Origin: Rotaria sordida
Taxonomy: Eukaryota > Rotifera > Eurotatoria > Philodinida > Philodinidae
Direction: 5' to 3'
Assembly: GCA_905250125.1 (NCBI GenBank)
Contig: CAJNOL010000087.1
Coordinates: 220,743 to 284,742 of the forward strand
Length of the DNA stretch: 64,000 nucleotides
Every line of letters starts with the position of its first letter. Positions within the stretch are counted from its first letter, which is position 1. A program made the position numbers and the translations under genes. Below the pieces are notes generated by a model that saw only the letters and a program-made list of their open reading frames with translations, had not been told where the DNA came from and ran no database searches. Shown piece by piece: positions 44,841 to 57,962 of this stretch.

Positions 44841-47195
44841 ATGTATACAAAATCGAAGTATATGTATAGATAAAATAACAAAAGAAAATTAATGACGCTG
44901 TCAATGAAATAATGTATAATCGATTAAACTTTTGATTGAAGAAAAAAAAATGAATAGCAATGAATTATCGTTATGGGTAAGAGGCGCGTCATAGTACTTG
45001 AATGTTAAGAACAATACAAAGAAAAAAACGAAATAAGATGAGAAAAAAAAATGTTTGCATTATTTTCTTTATGTCGTTCTTTTCGAAACATGGCTTCCTC
45101 TTGTCTGAAATAACTGATGAATCGTCTGAGTAAAAGAAGATTAATAATCGACTGTAGTCAATTAAAGATAGTAACCTAATTGTTGACCAATGGTCAATAG
45201 TCAAATATATAAAAAAAAACGAAACGAAGAATAAACGTCATTCATCATTCATCGACTGACTGAACAAATCAAACTGAAGAAATAAGATCATATTTGTATT
45301 ATTATTGTTGATGTCAACAACACATTATTTGCGCATTAGAAAGAGAGAAAGAACACGTTCTCTCGTCACAGTAGGTAACGTCTATTCACAAGTTTTTACC
45401 CATCTGTCTATCATTTGATCCTAAATGATAGATGAAAACAAAAATATTGAAAGAAAAAAGAGAGAAGTACTTGTGAATCGACTCCATCATCAACTAGACA
45501 TGAGAATATCAATTAATATAAGTTATATATACATATATTAAAAATTCGAAACACATATTATAATATATAAAGTTCAATCAATTCATATTGTCCATGGTTG
45601 TTTTTTTTTGCGTAAATGTAACAGATTACATTTAGTTTAAAAACAAAAGTTTTTTTTTATGAATATGAAATTTTCTAATTTGAAAATTAATATGTTTGAC
45701 AGATTTTATGATCTTCTTATATAATTCATGTAAGATTATGGTAATAATATCTTTACTCGTCATATAGATCTTCTTTCATATAACCGAATATATTTATGTA
45801 TGTATTATGGTGAGACCTATTAAATATATAACGAAAACCATCCATAGTTTTTATGCTTGTCTATTCGTTCAAAATGATACGATGTGTAAAAGCAAAAAAA
45901 AATGAATATCGAGTTAAAAAGAAAAAAAAATCATATCTATACATCCGGTAATGAATATCTATCATCGTCATCGTCCACTGAATCTTTTTCCCCTTTTATT
46001 TTACTGTTCACTGATGTGTGATACGGACTGTACATTGGTATAAAATACGAGAACAGCAAAGATATTTTGAGCCAGTATATATGCGTATATATATTCATGT
46101 GCATATTTTTATAATTGCTCTGATAGTCGAAGATTTGGTATAATTCCTCCACTTTGTGAATCGATCGTATTTCTCGCTTCTTCGTTCTTTTATTTATCTG
46201 CATATATCCACACGTTCTGTTGACTGAATTCTTGACCGCCTATCACGACATATATATATCCTTCTTGTTAGTCGAGTGATCTTACGGGAGGAAAAAAACG
46301 GCTATACACACTTATACATATACACATACATACACTATTATTATTATTTTTTCTTTATTTCAATTCAACATTAACAGTTATCACAAGCTTAAGTAAAAAA
46401 AAAGGCACCACCATATCAAGCATCATGCATAAGAGCAAAGTCGTAAGTTATTTCATTGACTATTCTTTTTTTTATTTATGCATAGATTGACTATTCTCAA
46501 ACGTTCACTTATCCATAAATAAATGTTGTCATACATGTCTCGATCGAGAAGTGGTCAATTTATTCTAGTAACTACTAGTTGTGTTCGACACTTGCTTATA
46601 AAAAGGAAGAATAGAAAAAAGTACATTCTCGTCTCATCCCCGATTTGCTTGTACAATAAGCAAATATGTAAATACGATTTGCCGTTGTCATGCACTAACA
46701 TTTCTTTACATCGTTAAAGATAATAATGAGAATAAAAGTAAACCTTTTCGACGTAATCAGAATCATCTGTATATAAAAGCAAAAAAAGAAAAATCGAACA
46801 ATGATTCTTTTTTTTTTTTATATTTGAATATTTGATTCTCTGTTTCTTTCTCTCTTTTACTCTCAAGATAGTCTCATATTCGTACCTACATTAGTACAAT
46901 TTGATGAAAGATTTAACATATATAAAGAACATAAAGAGAGTGTTCTTTCAATTTTTTTTTTCTCTGTCCTCTCGAGGACGCGTAAAAGAAAGAAAATAAG
47001 AGACGAAGAGAGAGAGAGAGAGAGATGGTCAGTCAAACAGAGTGTTAGTTGTGCATTATTAACGAAAAAAGAAAAGAAGTAAGTGGCTATCAATAAGAGA
47101 CCCAAGGTATCAGAATAAAGAAATTCTTTTGATTTATTTTTTCTGGGTAATTGAATTTTTTTTTTTACATTTTTTTTTGTCTTGTCTGAACAAAT
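44841..47195. other. Divergent intergenic region upstream of the filament gene
   Basis: 2.35 kb with no gene recognised. Contains a (GA)n tract at about 47005-47025 and long poly(T) before 47196. The promoters of the membrane-protein gene and the filament gene probably lie here. Confidence 0.5.
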
Positions 47196-50100
47196 ATGAA
47201 ATTTTTAACATCAAATCTATTTTGTTTCAAGGTAAATACAAAACGTGAACGTCGTTCGTCAAATAATAAAAATCAGCACAATAATATATCCAAGCAACCA
47301 CAAACAGAATCATATTCTACAATCGGTGCTTTAGTTACCGGTCTAACAAGTACACAAACCAATATGTCTAATGATACAAATCAATCTGATACATCACTTA
47401 TAAAACCAACATCTATTGAAATAAATAATCAATCAAATGGAATTATACATGAAAATATAAATCATTCACCATCAAAATCTCTTAAATTTAAAATAGGTAA
47501 TGATACTGAACCTGAAAATCTTTTAGCAACAAATAGATATCATCGTAATCAAATAGACTCAAATGATCATATATATGAAACACCATCAAATATAGATAAT
47601 AATCTTCCATTATCATTAGAAACACCAATGATTTCATCGTCGGATGAACAAGGTAATAAATCTATTGAAAATAATCATTTATCATCGACAAATTCTTATA
47701 ATGAACGTCATACAAACAATGACCTTGATAATAACTTATTATCTGATGTGATAAACCCTACAACTGATAATGGTATTGAAATAGAAAAAGTTAATCTTGA
47801 TGATTCATTAAATTCAACAAATGCTATAACATCATCAACAATATTATCAGCAGCACGTCTTCTTGAAGTAAATCAACCACGTGAAACAAGTCCAACAAGT
47901 GGTGTTATTATACCTGAAGAAAAACGTGTTACTGATCGTGTTAAAGTGTTTGAAGCTGTTGCTAATAATGATCAATTAATACAAAAAAAACAAACAATAA
48001 AAAATGGTAATCAAAAAAAAACTCCATCATCAACAAATTTTTCAATAAATGATCATAAACAAAATAATAAACGTGAACAACAAATATCTCCATCATCATC
48101 ATCAACAACAACAGCAGACAGTCTTGATATTCAATCAACAAATGAATTAAAATCATCAATAACAACAACAAAAAACAAATCAAAACGTCCATCATTAAAA
48201 AAACAAATACAAAATTTACTTAAAATAGATAAAACACCATCACAAGATGATTCAACAATTCTAGAAGAACATTTATCACTAACAAATTCTAATAAAAAAT
48301 CGAATACACTTAATTCCACGCGTAATAATAAACGAGATAATGGTAAATTTAATAAATATTTTCTAAATAATAAAATAATAATTTTCTTTTTTTGGTTCTT
48401 TTTTAATTAATTAGATGTATCAACAACAACAACAACAACAACAACTACACTTAAACGTTCATCACCATCAACATCTCAACAACATAGTCCAACAAATGTT
48501 AATGATACAATTAAAAAACGTTCATCACCACCATTAACAACAACAAAACGTATATCACCAAGAGAATCACCAACAAAAAGTCAACAAAATTCTCCTATAC
48601 CAAATGTTACAGAATTTAATATGAAACCTATTGCTGTTGAACCTCTTCAAATAAGTATTGAATCAAATTTAACTAAAAAAAAAACGCCATCACCAACAAA
48701 TAAAATTTCAACAAATGGTTTATTAACAAGTGAAATTGACCAACGTCGAAGTTCAACAGGTGTATCAAAATTAATTCATACATTTCAAGGTAATTCACCT
48801 CATGAACTTGAACAAACAGTTCTTGTACCACGTTTACGAAGTCCTCCTGGTCAATCAATAAACTATTCGGAAAGTGTAAGTTACTTTTTTTCGTTTTCTT
48901 CTTTTTTCATATCAATCATTTATTCACTAATATATTTTGGTTCAGCTTGAATGAATTTTGTCGTTCATACGAATGATTTACTTTGCTTGTTAATATATAG
49001 ATGAAGAAAAAAAATGATTGACGCGATTTAGCATATGAATTGACATGCCACAGGCGTGAAAAGTATTATTCTTAAGAATCAAAGTGCTCACAAGTAGTCT
49101 TCAGCTTCTTTTTTTTGCTCCCCTTTTGTAAATTGTACACGTTAGTGGGCATGGTATGTTATAAGTGGATGTTAATCTTTTGAGAATATAGATATTCAAA
49201 ACGTCAATGATCACTACTATCGATCAATCGTTCTTTTCATTGGTACATGTAATCAAATCTGGATTGTTATGTCATGTTCTTTCTCATTGATAATCGTCTG
49301 TGTTAATTAAAACTTGAATGTCTTCTCTTACTCTACTTTATATATATATCTGAACAAGGCTTCCATCATTGTTGTTTTTTAGTCTTCATGTTCACAAGAT
49401 CTAATCAATACAATAATTTGCTTCTTCTTTTCTTCTTATTCTATGTTGCCGACTTAAGTCAATAGAAGATTCTTGATATATACTGAAACTTCAATTTTCT
49501 TCTTTCTTTTTCATACTTCTTTTTCTTTTAAATACACATACAAATTGAACATATTTATTGTACAATTCTTCTTTTATTCTTTTTTCGATTCTTTTCTTCT
49601 TTTTTTTTCTCATTCTTGATACATACATATATGTCTGTTCTCACGTACTTTTAATGAGATTTATGATCAACGAAAGATCGAAAACGTGCACATATAGAAT
49701 GCGATGACGATCTATGTATGTCGTTGAACCTGTACATGATCGCGCTCCTTACTGTATATATGTATTGCGTGCTTCTCTATAGGTAAAGAAGGGCGTTAGT
49801 GGTAGTGATAATGATGATGATGATTACGATGGTGATGATATTGCGTAAACCTTTCTTTAATATATGTGATCTGGCGACATAATTTCAATAAGAACAACTA
49901 TCCCACGTATAAGCAGTCTATTTGTTTTTGGATATCTCAAAACGAAAAAAAAAAAATCTTGTTCAAATATGAAATGCTAAATGATACATTGCTCTTAGCT
50001 ATAGACAAGAGAGTCACAATGAGTAGGCGTGGGGCGACGTAGATGAAATGACCGAGAAAATTAGCTTTGACCTACTGTTCATTGACGCGTAGAAAAGGGA

Positions 50101-51492
50101 TGATGGTTGGAGGACATATGTATTTATTAAGTATTCAACATCAATGTTTTTTTTTTTTGATTTTACTGAAGATTACTGACAAAAAGGTTTAATGATCGAA
50201 AAGTGTATAGTAAAAAGAAGACTATCATCCGTTACTAATGATAAAAAGATAGGAATATGGAGGACAAGAGCAAGTGCGTCGAAAGATAAATAGATATCAA
50301 AATGAAACGAAACAACGTTTTATATTATTTTTTTTAAAAACTTTTTTCAATATATTGAATTAATATAATAATATATGAAATTTTTTTCTTTTGAAAAATG
50401 ACTGTTATTAAATTGTCGTTCTTGATTGATTAGTTATCAAAACACGTTAATAATAGTGACCATTACAAGATGATACGATAGAATACGATTGTGTATATGT
50501 ATATATACATGAAAATGATGAGCTGTTCGTTTCAAGGTTAATTTCAAATTAACGAAATGTACTATTATATGAAACAATAATACTAATCATTGTAAAATAC
50601 GTTTGCCTATGAAAGAACGCCATGCATAGAATATCATGGTGACATATCCACAATTGTACGTGTGTGTGTGTGTGTATATATATAAATGAAAAAACGAACA
50701 TTTTGAGATAAGCATCTTTCTGTTATGGTTGCTATCTGAAACTCGAGCTCTATAGATGCAAGCATACCGTCATCAACAGTGAATCTTGTAAAAGAAAATC
50801 AAACGAACAGTCGGTTATATTGTACGCTTTGAACGACCTTGTAAAAACAAAACTGATGTTACTCTCCTTCCATCTCATTCTCTCATACAAACTTACACAC
50901 AAATGTACTTCTTGTTTCTTGCATACTATTTTTTGGTGTAATTAACCATCGATATGATCCTCGATCGAGGTTACCACCATCCTCAACAGACAACAAGAAC
51001 ATAACAAGAAGAAAAAGTGATATTTGCTTACTACCAGCATAACCACCTTCTATTTGCCTAACATACGATTTTGGCAGGTGCACAAGTTCTTTGCTTTATT
51101 TAACGAGATGTTTATCTCTCAGACAGACAGACAGACTGTTAGAATACACACAATTGGGTGTCTTGAAAACCTCTACATATACATCACATAATATAATCTT
51201 CTTTATAGAAACGACATTTGTCTTTGATTTTTCGCACATCTGAACAAACAGACAAGATATGTCACAGAATCATATATCGAAAAAGAGCAAAAGATGTACA
51301 TAGACGAAAAAAAAAAATGAGAGTATTAGCCTTTGACTGTTGACTGTAAATGTAGCATGAAATATGCAAAACATAGAGAAGAATTTTTGTTTTCAAATAA
51401 GCAAGGAATTTCGCTGACATTTTTCTATCTACCTGTACATTGCGGTTTTGCAGATATTTTTTCACCACGACAAGTCTGTATTTTTTTTCGCT

Positions 51493-51523
<31 letters not shown>

Positions 51524-54500
51524 CTCTCTCTCTTTCTCTTATTGACATAGAGGAAGTATGATATAAAACAAGAGTACGACTAAAAAGACTTCACCTTGAT
51601 GTGCTGTGTTCTATAGAAAATAAACAACAGGGAAAAAACGATAACGAGAACGTCGAAACTGGTCTACTTTCAATTAATAAGCGACTGACATCAACACGAA
51701 CGACAAGTGCAAGAGGTAAGCATGCAAGTAACAACTATTTCTTTATCTCCCACTCAAATATCGACTTTGTGTATACTCTTTGTTTATTTACATAGAAAAA
51801 ACTTTTCTTAAAGCTTATTATGTTTTTCATTATTTTATTATAATTGTTATTCTTTTTTTTTCTTGTCTTCGTCATTTTCTTAATAGTATTATATTCATAG
51901 ATTTAAACTTGACAATAATTTCTTTGACAAAAAAAACACATGCATCTAAATGACCGGATTTAATGAATACGAGAGAGACAAAGAGTAAAAACAAATGGTG
52001 GGCGGTTGAATGTATAGTATAGATGTTTTCATAAGGATCATCCATCAGACGAAAAATGAACAGACAGACAGATCATCTACATACATCTATATAATACACT
52101 AAATCCAATAGATCTCATTCAATTAGTCCCAAACGAATAAGACAACGAACACTTCATTTTGTGGTTGATAATGAAAAACGGTAAATAGTATGCGGGTAGA
52201 GTTCCTTTTTTTTTATAATAATTATTTACGTGTCAAACAGATGATATGTTGTCTTTTTTTTTATTATTAAAAATTCATTATTGAATTATAGTAATAATCA
52301 TAGAATTGCATTGTAAATTCACATATGCATGTCAATATGATTAGTATAGAAGGAAAAAAAAAGAGAGAAGTCATCATTTGTCTATGAAAAATATATTCAT
52401 ATGTTCCAGCTGAGAATTCTATGTCAATAAACAGACAATTGTTACAGTGATAGATTTCTTTTTTTTTTTTTTCTTTAATGTTGTTTCGTTAAGTCTGTCC
52501 TTGAGAAATAAGACTTGATAAAGAAAAGAGAAAAGAATAGAATAGAACTACATGAACGTTGTGGTTTTGTTGTCATCTATTTTGATGATAATAGAATAAA
52601 AAGAAACACTTTTTTTTTTTTATATATGTTACAATCATGGATTGTTGAAATCAAACCGCAAAATAACAATCTTCTCATTTTCCGTTTTTTTTTTCTTTTC
52701 TTTTATTCTTGGACACGAAGAAAAATAATAATAAAAATAAGATCGTCAACATATGAGATAAACAATATTATAATACACTAGCAAACAAATAATGTTAATG
52801 ATTTTTCATAATTCTCATTTTTTTTTTCTGTAGTTTGATTATTAACATTTGAAAATGAGAGAAGATAAAACTAGAAATTAAATGCAACAATAATAATCAC
52901 ATAAAATCTATAAAAAGTCTTTCCCTCTTGTAAATATATTAGTTGTTTTGATTAAAATAAAAATGCTATATCACATATCAAAACACGTAGGAGATTAATT
53001 TTTTAACCTTGTTATTCAGATTTTCGTTTTCTTTTTTTCTAGAATTATAAGAAGAAAAAAAAACTTAGGTTTCAACTTTCAATCTTTTCTTTTTTCACTA
53101 TACATCGTCCATATATAAAACTATTTGCATGCGAGCTTAGCGGAAGCGACGCCTAATGATAATCCTTTCGTCTTCTCTCTATTTCTCGTCTCCATCACTT
53201 CGAAGCATGTTCTACGTATTTGACTTTGCTTTCTTAATGCTTTTTTTTCTCTTCATCTCTGTCTCTCTCTTTTCCTGTTACGATAAAAAAAAATTTTTTC
53301 TCTAGTATGCCGGAAAAGAAGCTTGTTGTTCACATATATATGGAGTATGATGAGAAAAAACCGCAACAGCGATTGCTCATCTGGTGTTAGTAACGAGTGT
53401 GTGTGTCTAACATTTCGTGTTATTAGGTACTTATAGGCTTCTGATTTGAGTAATAATTGTTTACTACTGTCATCATCGTTTCCACATGTGTGTGTATGTT
53501 TGCCAAAGAGCAAAATAAAATAAAGGTCTTTGGCCATTATATGCATAGGAAATCACCTGTGCTTGAGGGTTTACTTGATAGATGTAGGATGTCAAACAAT
53601 TAGACATATAGAAACAGACATCGATTAATCGATAGATGGAGAAAAATAAATCAGAGACAACTATCCTGATAATAATTATAGTGATAAGGGAAACTAATCG
53701 TAGACGCTGTCAGTCAGATATGACGTGACAAAGAAACAAATCAACATTTAACTCTAGACTTCTTCTATTTTTTCTTTGGTTGTTGTTGTTGTTGTTGTTG
53801 TTAAAATAGTAGAGATCGATATTGAATCAGGGATCAAAGATGATATTATATGTACTCAGGTGTCAATTTCTTTGTTTTTTTTAAATATTTTTTTCTTTTT
53901 TGTGGTTTATTTATACTCATTCTGTCGTATTTGTCATTTCTCATTAGTTTATTCCTGCGGCTGGTGCCATATATATATATTAGTATTCACCAGTCACTTT
54001 TGTCATCTTCTCATTTCACTTTTTTTTTCTCTCGTATACTACACTTGTATAATTTATATATGCTTACGAAAGAACTATCCGATCAATGATGAAAATATTT
54101 ATATCTTTACGGTTCTTACTTTTAATTTGTACATATACATATATATGCATATGTAAAAAGAAATATCAATTATAAGTTTATTACGGTTTTGAACATATAT
54201 GATTGTTGCTGTTGTTGTTGTTCACATGCGTAGTATAACGACGACGATACAACTTTTGAGGCGTCGCGTCTCGTCGTTGTCATAACACTTTCTTTTTTTA
54301 AATTTTAATCACTCAATCAATATATATATATATATATACATAAATATATATGTATGTTTTTTTTCATTATTCTTTCAGCCGACATCATCATCTGGCGTGT
54401 CTCAAACTGATCCATCAACGAATCTTGCTCTTGGTACTTCATCAATAAATAATTCAATTTCTCCTTCTCTTAATAATAATACAAGTGTTCCTCCAACATC

Positions 54501-57500
54501 ATCTATTTCTGTAGCAACAACACATAGTCCAATGTCATCCGGTGTTGGCGATATCGTAAAAACGTCGGCACGTTCAGTTTCAATTGAATCGGGTACACGC
54601 AATCGTACAAATCTTCGTGATTCATCACCATTATCATCGGGTATGCAACGACAAGGTCAAAGTGAATTTGGAACTAGTCCATCATATTCATTATTCAATC
54701 AATCAACAAATGCTATGGTTACAGATAATTTACGTGTTCAACATCAACGTGAAAAACAAGAATTATCAGAATTAAATGACCGATTTCGAGGTAAGAAAAT
54801 AAAAATCTATTGAATAAATCATTTTCTTTGTTTTGTAAAGGTTATCTCGATCGTGTTAAAATTCTTGAAAATAAAAATGCTAAATTAACCGGTCAACTTG
54901 AAGATATAACAAAATCATGGGGTGCAGCATCTCAGTCTATCATAGGACAATATTCAACACCACTCGATCGTCTTCGTCAAGAAGTTAATGAAAGTATGAT
55001 CGATGAAGCTGATTTACAAACACGTTTACGTCGTTCACATTATACAATCGATAATTATCGTTCATTAATCAATGATGAAACAGCATGGAATGATCGACAA
55101 GAAGAAAAACGTGAACAATTAAAATTAGAATATGAACATTCATGTGCTGAATTAGCTGCTTTACAAAAATCATATAAACAAGTTGAAGATCAATTAAAAA
55201 GTTTACTTAATCAACGTGAAGAATATCTTAATGAAATTGATCAACTTAATGATCAATCATATAAAGCAACAATTGATCGAATTAAATTAGATTTACAAGT
55301 TCAAACACTTCGAGAAGAAATTCCTTTTCTTAATGATGTTCATGCACATTTAATTAAGTAAAAAAAAAATTCTATTAAAAATTTTATTTATTCTATATAT
55401 ATATATATATGTATATTTTTTATTTTTATTTTAGTGAATTTGAACAATTAAAACCAACCAATGGTATTGATACACAATTATTTTATAGACAAGAATTAGA
55501 AAAAGCTATCCGTGATATACGTCGGGATTTTGAAACTTTACATTCAGCACAACGTAAAGAAATGGAAGAATATTATAATGTTAAAATTGAAGAAATTCAA
55601 AATGATGCTAAAAAACTTTTACCATTACAATCACGACAAGATGAATTAGTGAAAATAACTGAACAAATTAAAGCAGCTAAATTTGATTTAAATGATTCAC
55701 AAAAATTATTAATTAATGAAAAAGAAAAATATAAAGAATTACAAGAACGTTTAGCTAAATTAGAAGAAGAACATTATTATATACGTGATCAACGTACAGA
55801 TGCAAGCGATTCAATTAATAAAGATTTAGCACTTGCACAAGAACGTATACAACAATTAACTAGTGAAATTGATACAATTTTACGAAGGTAAAAAAAAAGA
55901 ACAAAAGAGCTTTTATTCATCTAATATTTGATTGTTGTTGTTGTTGTTGTTGTTTTTAGCAATATAACACTTGAATCAGAAATCAATGTTTATAGACGAT
56001 TATTAGATAGTGAAACAAATCGACTTGCACAACAACCAGTCGAACAAATTTTACCACCTGAACCAGCACCACCATCATTTGGTAGTGAATTAGGAAAAGT
56101 TTTTAATAAAAAAATTAAAAAAGGTCCTATTGCTATCAGTACGTATTGAATTTTGTTTTATATTATTTGCAAAGAGAAAGAAACAACATTGTTAAGCTAT
56201 TCATTTATTAGTGTTTTTACAGTTTTCACTATTACCCTAAATAAGAAAATCTAATTTGAATATTTTTCAGAAAAAAATCTCCAATCAGTACTATCATTAT
56301 GTATAGGTTAGGTATGCATCAATCCTAGTTAACTATGCCTTGTGTATAGCAGTGACGGATTCTGAGAGGAGGAGAAGCAATCGCGTTCTCCCCCTTGTTC
56401 TTCTGGAATCTTTTTTTAATTGTTCTCAGCAAAAACTGATCAACAATGAGTTAGTACAATCTCTAATAGACACCTAGACACTGTTCTGTGATCATGATGA
56501 TCTCGCTCTCTTTTTTTCAATGCCCTAGATTCGCCAACAGTGTATGGCCTAGTATAGATCTTGTTATTGTTTTTTTACATTTTTGGTATGCAAACAGCTG
56601 GCAACAACATTCTTGATATAAAGGCATATTTCAGAATCTTCTTTGAATAAATAATTTCAAGGATATAAATATACACAGGCTATAAATTAAAAGAAATTTT
56701 ATTTGCTATTTTAGTATAACTTTTATCATTGTCTTTTTTTATCGTATTGAAGTAGCTAAAAAATTTTCAGATTTTATTATTCTTTGCTGACTTTCTAAAG
56801 TTTATTAAATACTTTGATGATACACAGGTGCAAACTTATGATGAACGCATTAGAACTTTATGATGAACGCATTAGAATTGAATTAAAATTTATACAAACT
56901 TATAATTTAAGTTTATGTTAATTTTTTAAAACCGATTTTATTGAAACAGTCTGGAATGATAAAGTTTTTCTTTTTTCCTTTATTATTCATTACCTAAAAG
57001 AAAACTATCTTGCTTTGTGAAGTTGTTGACATAACATTCAAATGATTCCCAAGGGTTTTATTTAATTGGCATGATATTCTCAGATATGTCGAACAAGATA
57101 AAAATCCTCATAAAACAGACAAATGTCTTCAATAGATAGGATAAACATTTGTTTATATAATAAGCCTTAATTAAAATTATTCAAGCGAATAAATTAAATA
57201 TTTTTCGTTTAATACTATTGCAGAAGACTGTACACCTGATGGGAAATGTATAACACTTGAAAATAGTTCAAATGATAAAGATGTTGATGTATCAAATTGG
57301 ACATTAAAACGACGTGTAGAAGGTTCACCAGACATTTCTTATACATTACCTTATGGTTTAGTAATGAAACGTGGTAGTGAAATGAAAATATTTGCTCGAA
57401 GTGCTCAAAATGCTCATCATCGACCACCATTTGAAGTTGTTAATGATAAACTTGATTCATGGGGTATGGGTACAGAATGTGAAACACGTTTATTTAATGA

Positions 57501-57962
57501 ACAAGGTGAAGAACGAGCTTCACATTCACAAAAAATTGTCTTCGGTTCGGAATCATCACGTAATATACCATAGTAAGTTGTGTTATTTAAAAATTATTTA
57601 TGTAATTCTATTCATCGATAAATATTCGTTCTCTAAGCATTTTTTAAATGATCGTCAAAAGTAATTTTTTCTTTAGCAATATCGATTGGCCTGAGTGTAA
57701 GTGACTTACTATAAGAGCAAAATACTCTCTTTTTTTTTGTTCAATCAAAATGGGGGAACAGCATTTGCTTCTAATGCCTATTTTTTTTCTTTCATCGGCA
57801 TGTATGCCTCAAACCTTTGCATGATGAGAAAAAATAATAATTAATATGAAAAATTAATTGATGTCTTTCGTTTTATTATTTTATAGGAATAATATTAGAA
57901 GAGGAAATAATGAAGAAAGACGATTGATGATGAAAAACTACAATATTGATTTGGAATCTTGA
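47196..57962 (+). CDS. Intermediate filament protein with lamin-tail domain, long N-terminal extension
   Basis: Cytoskeletal filament protein. Exons: 47196-48342, 48415-48875, 54379-54790, 54841-55357, 55435-55887, 55960-56138, 57224-57572, 57677-57694, 57887-57962; 1,203 aa if all join. The first two exons encode about 536 residues rich in Ser, Thr, Asn and Lys with no fold visible. The splice to 54379 is in phase and there is no ATG just ahead of the filament part, but a separate promoter for exon 3 onward is possible (internal ATG at 54535). The rod begins at KQELSELNDRFRGYLDRVKI (coil 1A), has a long coil 1B (EEYLNEIDQLNDQSYKATID) and ends at ESEINVYRRLLDSETNRL. Lamin-tail Ig fold: CITLENSSN, VSNWTLKRRV, WGMGTECETRLFNEQGEE. 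The C-terminus (NIDLES) has no CaaX box, favouring a cytoplasmic rather than nuclear protein. The start MKFLTS may instead be intron, since TTTTGTTTCAAG at 47219-47231 looks like an acceptor. Confidence 0.8.
48876..54378 (+). other. 5.5-kb intron of the filament gene
   Basis: Longest intron in the window if the two parts form one gene. It holds simple repeats: (GT)n/(TA)n at about 50660-50682, CT-rich at 51495-51539, (TTG)n at 53779-53801. A short open stretch at 51601-51716 ends in AAGAG-GTAAGC like a donor but is out of phase with the exon at 54379, so it is not called. Confidence 0.5.

Noticed and set aside
47962-48319. Minus-strand open frames opposite the Ser/Thr-rich exon
   Set aside because: Low-complexity antisense shadows of the plus-strand coding exon.
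51601-51720. Alternative first exon for the filament gene
   Set aside because: Its donor phase does not agree with the exon at 54379, and its product has no filament features.
53776-54156. 126-codon open frame
   Set aside because: Starts in a (TTG)n microsatellite and continues through T-rich intron sequence; composition explains it.
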